From contig CALABN010000280.1 in the NCBI GenBank assembly GCA_937885735.1, positions 1 through 5,025 of the forward strand: 5,025 bases of DNA, written 5' to 3'. A program made the translations under genes and the position numbers. Shown here one piece after another: positions 1 through 5,025 of the stretch. The notes beneath the pieces are model-generated. The model was not told where the DNA came from and did no database searches. It was given only the letters and a program-made list of their open reading frames with translations. Source of the stretch: an uncultured Bacteroidota bacterium (lineage in GTDB: Bacteria > Bacteroidota > Bacteroidia > Bacteroidales > SZUA-534). Within the stretch, counting starts at the first letter, position 1. Every line of letters starts with the position of its first letter.

Positions 1-644
1 CTCATCATCCCCTCGAAGTAGTCGCAGTACGGCACGGCCGCGTCATGTCCCGTCTCGCTGCCGCAAACGAGGCCGAACTCGCCAGAGACGAGGTCCAGCA
101 GCCGCATCTTCCATTCACGGCTCTCGGTGCGCGTCATCGGATGGTCCGGATGGTGGCACTCGAACCAGTCCGTCGCCGTCACCGTGTCGATGAAGCGCGT
201 GTCGTAGGGACGGTGCGCCAGTTCCTCCGAAATGCGCGCGCGCGCATACGGCACGGCCCGCGCGTCGCAGATCATCGCCAGCGCCAGACGGTTCGTCCCG
301 TCCTTCGCCCGCTCGCGCCAGCCGCGGCGCCAGTCGTTGGACGTCGGGCCCGCCCAGTTGATGTCCTGCGGAAAGGCCGCCTCGACGAGCGTCGGCAGGA
401 CGCGCGCGTATTCGCCCTTGCGCGCGGGGTCCATCACGTCCTGATAGACGTCGTAACGTCCGACGAGCACGCCGGGAATCTCCCGCAGTTCGCGCACTTC
501 GCGGTCCGAGCCGCCGGAACTCCAGAGAATGCGGTCGAAGCCGGCCGCCACCAGTTCCCGCGCAAACGCCGCGCGGTCCGTTCGCCCCGCGTCCTGCAGC
601 CAGAAATTCGCCGCCCCCGGCAGCTTCAGCACGTGCGGACGCCG
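1..644 (-). other. Internal fragment of a GH101-related/GH129-like glycoside hydrolase, high G+C, foreign to the rest of the window
   Basis: Read in the same frame as the helicase start, residues about 93-306 contain LPGAANFWLQDAG, then FDRILWSSGG, INWAGPTSNDW, RFIDTVTATDWFECH, HPDHPMTR and GSETGHDAAVPYCDYFEG near the edge. From memory, this order is typical of the catalytic barrel of bacterial proteins annotated as related to GH101/GH129 (alpha-N-acetylgalactosaminidase-like), common in Planctomycetota, Verrucomicrobiota and Lentisphaerota-type genomes. D245 and E289 lie in the most conserved-looking stretches and are plausible catalytic carboxylates, but I cannot prove it. Both ends of the domain are missing. 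G+C is about two thirds or more (46/60 at 301-360, 40/60 at 121-180), with third codon positions nearly all G or C, unlike the right-hand part of the window. No start codon or upstream signal of its own is visible. Confidence 0.65.
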
Positions 645-920
645 CTTGGCCTTCTCCTGCAATTCGTTAGGCGTGAGTTTGAATTCGTCGCACAGGCTGG
701 CACGATAGTCGGACTTTTCGCCACGCGCCAATTCTGAAATGGCACGCAGGATACGCTCGCGCATCTCGGTTGTCGACTTGTTTGTAAAAGTAACGGCCAG
801 AATATGCTTGAAACTGTTTTCGTTCTTGAAAGCCAGTTTCAGATACTCGCCTGTCAATGCGTGAGTCTTGCCTGAACCTGCCGATGCCTTGTAAATGTTG
901 AGAATTTCAGGCTCGCTCAT
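1..920 (-). CDS. Chimeric open frame: UvrD-like helicase N-terminus running into a GH129-like glycoside hydrolase fragment (3' end outside window)
   Basis: One uninterrupted frame runs from the ATG at 920-918 to the left edge: 306 codons plus two bases, no stop. Residues 1 to about 91 are a superfamily 1 UvrD/RecB/AddA-type helicase start. Residues from about 93 on match a different family, a GH101-related/GH129-like glycoside hydrolase, and use very G+C-rich codons. The start is well supported: the ATG overlaps the holA stop as ATGA, and the helicase homology begins within a few residues of it. I know of no protein family that joins these two parts. A normal Bacteroidota helicase of this kind is roughly 1,000 residues or more and goes on to a conserved ST(I/V)DSF segment soon after residue 90, which is absent here. 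I read this as two unrelated genes joined, with the in-frame continuation being chance. A product name should not be transferred across the whole frame. Confidence 0.8.
   Translation of the reverse strand, partial: MSEPEILNIYKASAGSGKTHALTGEYLKLAFKNENSFKHILAVTFTNKSTTEMRERILRAISELARGEKSDYRASLCDEFKLTPNELQEKAKRRPHVLKLPGAANFWLQDAGRTDRAAFARELVAAGFDRILWSSGGSDREVRELREIPGVLVGRYDVYQDVMDPARKGEYARVLPTLVEAAFPQDINWAGPTSNDWRRGWRERAKDGTNRLALAMICDARAVPYARARISEELAHRPYDTRFIDTVTATDWFECHHPDHPMTRTESREWKMRLLDLVSGEFGLVCGSETGHDAAVPYCDYFEGMM
636..662. other. Probable chimeric junction (composition and homology break)
   Basis: Helicase similarity fades after residues LQEKAK (codons at 662-645) and hydrolase similarity begins with RRPHVLKLPG (from 644 leftward). 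G+C changes from 30/60 in 661-720 to 41/60 in 601-660. The exact breakpoint may be hidden in a short stretch that both parents could share, because GAGAAGGCCAAG encodes EKAK, which would suit either protein. There are no inverted repeats, target-site duplications or insertion-sequence ends at the join. Confidence 0.7.
645..920 (-). other. N-terminal fragment of UvrD/RecB-like (AddA-type) ATP-dependent helicase
   Basis: This is the genuine helicase part, about 92 residues. A Walker A P-loop, ASAGSGKT, sits at residues 12-19 with K18 and T19 as the nucleotide-binding lysine and threonine. Motif Ia, AVTFTNKSTTEMRERI, is at residues 42-57; the family usually has TNKA, so S49 is a mild variant. 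Residues 75-92 (SLCDEFKLTPNELQEKAK) fit the helical segment between motif Ia and the next conserved block in Bacteroidota homologues. Such enzymes are SF1 DNA helicases of double-strand-break repair, often paired with an AddB-like nuclease. Helicase motifs II to VI and any nuclease domain are missing, because the sequence changes identity near 645. The 4-bp overlap with holA suggests translational coupling. The helicase family call is firm; AddA versus another UvrD-like member is not decided by so short a piece. Confidence 0.85.
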
Positions 921-1945
921 TTGCACAATACTATCTTGAAGACCATTTCGCGAAGCAAATCGGCATCATCTACGGCTGGCGCGTCAATGCCTTTCGAGTA
1001 TGCGTCGTATTCACGCAAGATGCTGATTACCTGTGCGCATTGCGACATTGAATAGTTGCGCCCCGCCAATTGGTAATCGGACAAGAAGAACGGGCTCACC
1101 TTCATTGCGGAAGCCAGTTCGGCATTGCTTGCGCCACGCATACTGCTCATAATCATTATCTTGGTAAAAAATCCGTAAAGTACGGCAATGTCAGGTATGA
1201 TGCTGTGCCTTGGCATCGCGCCCATATGCTTGGCTATCAGCGCCGACTTGTACACGTCGCGCGCACCAATGGCCTTTTGAAGTTCGAAAACGTTGAAATC
1301 CTTGCTGATGCCCACATTGCGCTCAACGTCGGCAGTGGTGATTTTTCCACCCTCGCCAACGGCAACCTTCAACTTGTCGAGTTCCATAACTATGGTCGAG
1401 AGGTTGTTGCCCAAATGCGACGCCATTATTTCAGATGCGTTTGGCTCTATCTGTAGGTTGCGGTCATTCAGATAATCGGTTATCCAACGTCCTATCTGAT
1501 TATCGTACAATGGTTTTGACTCGAACAAAACGTGGTTGGCGTCCAAATATTTGGTCAATTTCTTTCGAGAGTCGAGTTTCTTGCCTTTGTAGGCAATCAC
1601 AAGCACCGTCTGCTTTTGCGGATTCTCGGCATAAAGCGCAAACGGGTCAACCTTGCCCTCGCCTGCACCGTCAAGACCTTTGACATTCTGCGCTTCCTTA
1701 ACTATCACCAAGTTATATTCCGACATCATCGGGAAACGCTTGGCCGTGTTTATTATCTGTCCCAAATCGACATCAGCACCATATACAACTGTTTGATTGA
1801 AAGCCTTTTCATCTTCCTTTAGAAGATTCTTTTCTATATAGTCGGTTATCACATCAATGAAATACGGTTCCTCGCCCATAAGGAAATAAACGGGCTTGAA
1901 CTTTCGCTCCTTCAGGTCGCGCATTATCTGTTCGAATGTCTGCAT
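917..1945 (-). CDS. holA: DNA polymerase III subunit delta (HolA)
   Basis: The delta subunit is the wrench of the clamp loader: it opens the beta sliding clamp and works with delta-prime and the DnaX subunits. From the ATG at 1945-1943 the product is 342 residues, the usual size (E. coli HolA is 343). Family signatures are the N-terminal PVYFLMGEEPYFID (residues 18-31), RFPMMSEYNLVIVKEAQN (70-87), and VGISKDFNVFELQKAIG (211-227), which opens the C-terminal collar domain. The central part (about 140-210) is the helical lid-like region. The frame stays open upstream to an ATG at 2041, but those 32 extra residues (rich in I, F and C) do not resemble the family and would start upstream of the candidate promoter, so I reject that start. 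No Shine-Dalgarno precedes 1945; the leader is A/T-rich, as is common in Bacteroidota. The TGA stop (919-917) overlaps the helicase ATG. Confidence 0.93.
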   Translation of the reverse strand: MQTFEQIMRDLKERKFKPVYFLMGEEPYFIDVITDYIEKNLLKEDEKAFNQTVVYGADVDLGQIINTAKRFPMMSEYNLVIVKEAQNVKGLDGAGEGKVDPFALYAENPQKQTVLVIAYKGKKLDSRKKLTKYLDANHVLFESKPLYDNQIGRWITDYLNDRNLQIEPNASEIMASHLGNNLSTIVMELDKLKVAVGEGGKITTADVERNVGISKDFNVFELQKAIGARDVYKSALIAKHMGAMPRHSIIPDIAVLYGFFTKIMIMSSMRGASNAELASAMKVSPFFLSDYQLAGRNYSMSQCAQVISILREYDAYSKGIDAPAVDDADLLREMVFKIVLCK

Positions 1946-2051
1946 AAAACTCTGTATTTCAAATTTGTATAGATAAAAGATATCAACGGCGCCAAAAGCG
2001 CAACAAATGTCAAAGATAAATTTTATGCCGATAAATGTCAATCGGTGGGCG
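1946..2051. other. Intergenic gap between menD and holA
   Basis: This is the only non-coding stretch of note. It holds the candidate promoter described separately and one small inverted repeat, CCGAT (2045-2041) with ATCGG (2032-2028) around an 8-nt loop. The 5-bp stem is followed by mixed A/T (CATAAAATTTAT), not by a clean T run, so it is at best a weak terminator. Nearer holA the leader strand is A/T-rich with no Shine-Dalgarno. Confidence 0.5.
2011..2042 (-). promoter_or_regulatory. Candidate Bacteroidota sigma-ABfr-type promoter for holA
   Basis: On the minus strand, TATCTTTG (2018-2011) matches the Bacteroides -7 consensus TAnnTTTG exactly. ATTG ends at 2039, and its TTG (2041-2039) matches the -33 element with a 20-bp spacer, within the usual range. 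Transcription would start near 2007-2003, giving a leader of about 60 nt before the ATG at 1945. It begins just past the menD stop, so it could uncouple holA and the helicase from the menaquinone block. The prediction rests on sequence alone. Confidence 0.5.
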
Positions 2052-3722
2052 TCACTTGCCCAAATATTTTCTCACCATCTCGGCGTTATCGACGCTGTGG
2101 GTATCGATTTCGAGCAAGGCGCATTTTTCGGCCTCGATGAATTTCTGCCATTGGATATCCAATTCATCTGCACTGCCTGCCTTGAAATGCTGGACTCCGA
2201 AAGCCTGACAAATGCCTTGTGCGCTGAAGTATAGCGGTGTTGTGAAATACTCGGCGCAAGTGGTGTCCTTGATATAGTTGAGCACGCTGAATATGTTGCC
2301 ACTGCCATTGCTGAACAGGACAACCTTTAGATTTTTGCGCAACAGGCTGTTATAAAAGCAATTGCTGTCGTAAAAGAAACCGACGTCGCCTGTTATTGCA
2401 AGCACAGTGCTGTCGGTCACCAACGAGGCTCCACCTGCCGTCGAGAGGCAACCATCGATTCCGCTTGTGCCACGATTGCTGTAGTAATCGGCATTTGGCA
2501 ACTTGCCGTAAAGTTCAGCGTAACGTATTGGTGTGCTGTTAGATATATGAAGAATGACCCTTTCGGCGGACTGCATCAATTTTCCGTAAATGAAATTGTG
2601 TGCATAGAAATCGCACCACGGCAGATTCTCAACATACTGACTATGACGCATTTGTGCATCGGCGTATGCCAAAGACCACAATTGCTTGTATGCGCAATTC
2701 TTTGCATCACAATTATTTATCAAGAATTCGACAAAACTGCGGGCGTCGGCTACAATCTTGTCGGTAAGGCAACGGTAGGTGTCAACCGGCATTGGATTGA
2801 GGTCAACGTCAATGTGGCGCTGTGGCTTGTTTCGGCGCAGAAACATCTTCAATTCCTTTGATATAATGGCATTGCCCAAAGTGATTAGCAAATCGGGTCG
2901 GAAATTTTCTTCGTTTTCCTTTGGCATCCAGGCAATTACATTTTCGGGCGTACCAACCGTGCACGAATCAATGTTCGACGTCGGCGGTGCCACCACAACG
3001 CAATTCCTTTCACCTGCAAGTTGCGACAAAAGGCTGTCCAATTGCTTGTCAGGCAGATTGATGCCCACAACAACCATAATTTTTTCGGCATCGTTCCAAA
3101 TGGCTGGAACATTGTCGAAAGTGTCGCAACGTGGCATCGTTGGGCAGAAATCGCGCAAGGGCGAATCGTCAACCTCCGTCTGCCCGTAAAGCGGATTGTC
3201 GAGCGGAACGTTTATGTGCGCTGGGCCTAACGGGAATTTTGCAAAACTGTCGACAAAATTGGCGAGCATCTTTTCGGACTGCGCCAATGAGCCGTCGGCC
3301 GACTCGTCGGGCAAAGAGCACGACAATTTTATGTAGTTGGCGTAAATTCCTGCCTGATGAATTGTCTGCCCGTCTTCCTGGTCAATCCATTCGCTCGGAC
3401 GGTCGGCGGTTATGGCAATCAGCGGAACTTCCTGATAATAAGCCTCGGCGATCGCTGGCGCATAATTGAGCACAGCCGTTCCCGACGTGCAAATCATAGC
3501 CACTGGCTGGCGCAACTGCCTGGCCATACCCAAGGCGTAGTATGATGCGCTACGCTCGTCGATTATTGAAAAGCATCGGAACTGCGGATTGCCCGTAAAC
3601 GCAATTATGAGTGGCGCGTTGCGCGAACCTGGCGACACAACAACGTGGCGCACACCTGCCTGAAGCAGTCTCTCAACTATCAGATTTACAATTTGTTTGT
3701 CTGAAGAAATATGACTCGACAT
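2052..3722 (-). CDS. menD: 2-succinyl-5-enolpyruvyl-6-hydroxy-3-cyclohexene-1-carboxylate synthase (MenD)
   Basis: MenD is a cytoplasmic thiamine-diphosphate enzyme. It decarboxylates 2-oxoglutarate and adds the succinyl unit to isochorismate, the first committed step of menaquinone synthesis. At 556 residues it has the same length as E. coli MenD. The N-terminal pyrimidine-binding domain shows SPGSRNAPL (30-38), the ThDP-activating glutamate E56 in DERSASYYALG, TSGTAVLNYAPA (79-90), and ADRP with R108 followed by Q119. The middle domain spans about 190-340. The C-terminal pyrophosphate domain has NSTPIR (395-400), NRGTSGIDGCLST (416-428) and the Mg2+/ThDP motif GDVGFFYD (445-452, D446) followed by NGSGNIF (472-478, N472). 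GDVG differs slightly from the more usual GDLS. The ATG at 3722 lies 9 bp after the menF TAG, so co-transcription and coupled translation are likely. No frameshift or missing key residue is seen. After menD comes holA, not menB. Confidence 0.96.
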   Translation of the reverse strand: MSSHISSDKQIVNLIVERLLQAGVRHVVVSPGSRNAPLIIAFTGNPQFRCFSIIDERSASYYALGMARQLRQPVAMICTSGTAVLNYAPAIAEAYYQEVPLIAITADRPSEWIDQEDGQTIHQAGIYANYIKLSCSLPDESADGSLAQSEKMLANFVDSFAKFPLGPAHINVPLDNPLYGQTEVDDSPLRDFCPTMPRCDTFDNVPAIWNDAEKIMVVVGINLPDKQLDSLLSQLAGERNCVVVAPPTSNIDSCTVGTPENVIAWMPKENEENFRPDLLITLGNAIISKELKMFLRRNKPQRHIDVDLNPMPVDTYRCLTDKIVADARSFVEFLINNCDAKNCAYKQLWSLAYADAQMRHSQYVENLPWCDFYAHNFIYGKLMQSAERVILHISNSTPIRYAELYGKLPNADYYSNRGTSGIDGCLSTAGGASLVTDSTVLAITGDVGFFYDSNCFYNSLLRKNLKVVLFSNGSGNIFSVLNYIKDTTCAEYFTTPLYFSAQGICQAFGVQHFKAGSADELDIQWQKFIEAEKCALLEIDTHSVDNAEMVRKYLGK

Positions 3723-3731
3723 CGACTTTTG

Positions 3732-4784
3732 CTATTTTTTTATAAAGCGTAGCAAGTTAGCCAATTTTAGTTCAGTTTCGACCCATTCGTTTTCAGGATT
3801 TGAATCTGCCGTTATTCCGCCTCCTGCATATATCAACATCCCGTCGTCAAAAGCCTGGAAGCAACGGATATTGACGTATAGCATTGATTCTGACTGGCTT
3901 ATTGGGCCCACAAATCCCGAATAGTACTGACGGCTGTAACCTTCAATCTCTTTCAGTGCCTGACGCGCCATCGATACTGGCAGACCGCATATTGCAGGTG
4001 TAGGATGCAAACTTGCGACAAAAGCGCCGACTCTGCCTCTTATGTTGCTGATATCCAAATCGAAATCGGTGCGCAAATGTGCCAACGGACCCGTTTTGGC
4101 CGTATATGTTTCCGATTGGCGGAATTCAACATTATTGTTCTTCAGAACCTCGCGGATATGCCTTGCAACCAATTGCTGTTCAGTCTTTTCCTTCTGGCTC
4201 CAATTGATATTGCAGGCTGGTTGCGTTCCTGCCAAGGCAACAGTTGAACCGACATTGCCGTTTGCCGAAAACAACAGTTCGGGCGATGCTCCCGACCAAT
4301 AGCCAATTTGTGGTATATAAACCTGATATACAAACGCTTCGGGATATTCATCGCATAGTGTTCCGAACAATAACGGCCCGTCTGGCATTCTGAACTGGCT
4401 GAACCACTGACAGCGACTCAAAACCACTTTGGGCATTTCACTGCCAATACGTTGCAACAGCAAGCCTAATTTATGGATGTATGATTCTCGGGTGGCGCAA
4501 TGGCCTGCCATCTCCAAGCCTTTATGTTGCCTATGCGACATATCGGTCAGCGAGACCTCCTGCTTGTCGGGGAGAATAAAAATCGGGCAATCGGCACTCC
4601 ACTCAAACGGAGCAAACACGAAGCCATCAAAATCATCTTGAATCTGCTGACATTCAACAATTTCGTTCTTATGGCAATAAACCGATTCAATGTCTTTTGA
4701 ATTCGGTCGGCGCCAAACCGCAAAAGCATAATCGCTGTTGAGCAACCTTGCGAAGAAACCGCTGTCGTAACCGTCAGATTTCAC
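3732..4784 (-). CDS. menF: Isochorismate synthase (MenF)
   Basis: MenF converts chorismate to isochorismate with Mg2+, the entry step of the menaquinone pathway. The product is 350 residues, shorter than E. coli MenF (431) because its N-terminal region is compact, which I recall as common in Bacteroidota. The chorismate-binding fold occupies about 90-350. Catalytic residues are in place by alignment with E. coli EntC: base K119 in KVVLSR and acid E169 in GASPELLFS. Likely Mg2+ ligands are E202 in KEKTEQQLV and the glutamates in NEWVETELK (332-340). Also seen are VALAGTQP (182-189), TGPLAHLRTDF (231-241), SLHPTPAICGLP (258-269), VNIRC and YAGGGI. The start is GTG (4784-4782), overlapping the thioesterase TGA as GTGA; no other start fits before residue 84. 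The family also includes siderophore-type EntC and salicylate synthases, but the adjacent menD makes the menaquinone role clear. Confidence 0.93.
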   Translation of the reverse strand: MKSDGYDSGFFARLLNSDYAFAVWRRPNSKDIESVYCHKNEIVECQQIQDDFDGFVFAPFEWSADCPIFILPDKQEVSLTDMSHRQHKGLEMAGHCATRESYIHKLGLLLQRIGSEMPKVVLSRCQWFSQFRMPDGPLLFGTLCDEYPEAFVYQVYIPQIGYWSGASPELLFSANGNVGSTVALAGTQPACNINWSQKEKTEQQLVARHIREVLKNNNVEFRQSETYTAKTGPLAHLRTDFDLDISNIRGRVGAFVASLHPTPAICGLPVSMARQALKEIEGYSRQYYSGFVGPISQSESMLYVNIRCFQAFDDGMLIYAGGGITADSNPENEWVETELKLANLLRFIKK

Positions 4785-5025
4785 TTTTTAAGATTGATAA
4801 CAAAGTTTGTCATACGTGTAACATTCACCAATTTGCCCTGACTGTTGCGAATCTTGATCTCGCAGACGTGCGTTGTCCGCCCTTTATGCAACAGAGTGGC
4901 GCGTGCGGTGACAGTCCCCGTCGCAGGCGCCAAATGGTTTCCGTTTATTTCGAGTCCGCGGACGTCCTGTGTCTCGGCATCGACATTTATGTATGAAAGG
5001 CAACTGCCTACCGACTCGGCCAAGG
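4781..5025 (-). CDS. menI: PaaI/YdiI-type hotdog thioesterase, probable DHNA-CoA hydrolase (MenI-like), 5' truncated
   Basis: The last 80 codons, plus two bases of the codon before them, of a hotdog-fold acyl-CoA thioesterase. LAESVGS at the right edge matches the catalytic-helix motif of E. coli YdiI/MenI (LAESIGS), whose glutamate is the catalytic base. It is followed by GLEINGNHLAPATG, TARATLLHKGRTTHVCEIKI and the terminal strand RMTNFVI, the standard order for this family. About 55-60 N-terminal residues, including the usual HGG segment, lie beyond the window, so the TTG at 5023 is an internal leucine and not a start. Hydrolysis of 1,4-dihydroxy-2-naphthoyl-CoA is inferred from YdiI similarity and from the overlap with menF followed by menD. 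A general acyl-CoA thioesterase remains possible. The TGA stop (4783-4781) overlaps the menF start. Confidence 0.82.
   Translation of the reverse strand, partial: LAESVGSCLSYINVDAETQDVRGLEINGNHLAPATGTVTARATLLHKGRTTHVCEIKIRNSQGKLVNVTRMTNFVINLKK

Noticed and set aside
636..662. Insertion of a mobile element at the join
   Set aside because: I see no transposase, terminal inverted repeat, target duplication, tRNA end or integrase near the break.
45..737. Long plus-strand open frame (230 codons) in the G+C-rich left end
   Set aside because: Its product is arginine-, alanine- and valine-rich without recognisable motifs, and it lies antisense to the glycoside hydrolase frame. Stop-poor high-G+C DNA produces such shadows. 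It also crosses the composition break.
1..920. A genuine new helicase-glycosidase fusion protein
   Set aside because: A cytoplasmic DNA helicase missing motifs II-VI joined to a carbohydrate enzyme makes no clear biological sense, and composition and codon use switch at the same point. An artefact explains all of this more simply.
1070..1456. Plus-strand open frames within holA, menD and menF
   Set aside because: All are antisense to strongly supported genes, lack recognisable motifs, and have no promoter or neighbour on that strand.
1946..2041. N-terminal extension of holA by 32 residues to an upstream ATG
   Set aside because: The extension does not resemble delta subunits, it would start upstream of the candidate promoter's start site, and the ATG at 1945 gives the normal family length.
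2028..2045. Hairpin after menD as a rho-independent terminator
   Set aside because: The stem is only 5 bp, the loop is 8 nt, and no clean T run follows. It also overlaps the predicted promoter.
3732..4784. Siderophore-type (EntC) or salicylate synthase role for the chorismate-binding enzyme
   Set aside because: The sequence alone does not exclude it, but the immediate coupling to menD and the absence of any siderophore gene favour menaquinone synthesis.
5021..5023. TTG at 5023 as the start of an 80-residue protein
   Set aside because: It encodes the leucine of LAESVGS, which is internal in YdiI/PaaI-type thioesterases. The gene simply continues beyond the window.

Overview
The window reads as part of a Bacteroidales/Bacteroidota-type chromosome with a sequence of different origin attached at its left end. 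From about position 645 to 5025 the DNA has moderate to low G+C (22 of 60 bases in 781-840, 30 of 60 in 661-720). It carries a tightly packed, all minus-strand gene set: menI-like hotdog thioesterase (5' end beyond the right edge), menF, menD, holA, and the start of a UvrD/RecB-like helicase. The Bacteroidota assignment is inferred from the style of the proteins, the lack of Shine-Dalgarno sequences, and a TTG / TAnnTTTG-type promoter before holA. I cannot name a genus.

Layout in transcription order, right to left. Positions 5025-3732-2052 hold a three-gene menaquinone block. The thioesterase stop overlaps the GTG start of menF by 4 bp (GTGA), and menF and menD are separated by 9 bp. MenF converts chorismate to isochorismate and MenD makes SEPHCHC from isochorismate and 2-oxoglutarate. 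The hotdog protein probably acts late in the pathway on DHNA-CoA. A gap of about 106 bp (1946-2051) holds a candidate promoter for the next unit, holA (DNA polymerase III delta, 342 aa from the start I prefer). holA overlaps the helicase gene by 4 bp (ATGA).

The main anomaly is at the left end. The helicase reading frame has a good Walker A motif and motif Ia, but after about 90 residues (near position 645) it stops looking like a helicase. It continues in the same open frame, without a stop, to the window edge as a very G+C-rich sequence (46 of 60 bases in 301-360, 41 of 60 in 601-660). That part resembles glycoside hydrolases of the GH101-related/GH129-like group. The simultaneous break in homology, composition and codon use points to a chimeric join (metagenome misassembly, amplification chimera or library artefact) more than to a natural fusion, although only read data can settle this.

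I found no RNA gene, CRISPR array, insertion sequence, dispersed repeat or convincing terminator. Apart from the join, the window is an ordinary housekeeping region, and I do not see a new biological system in it.
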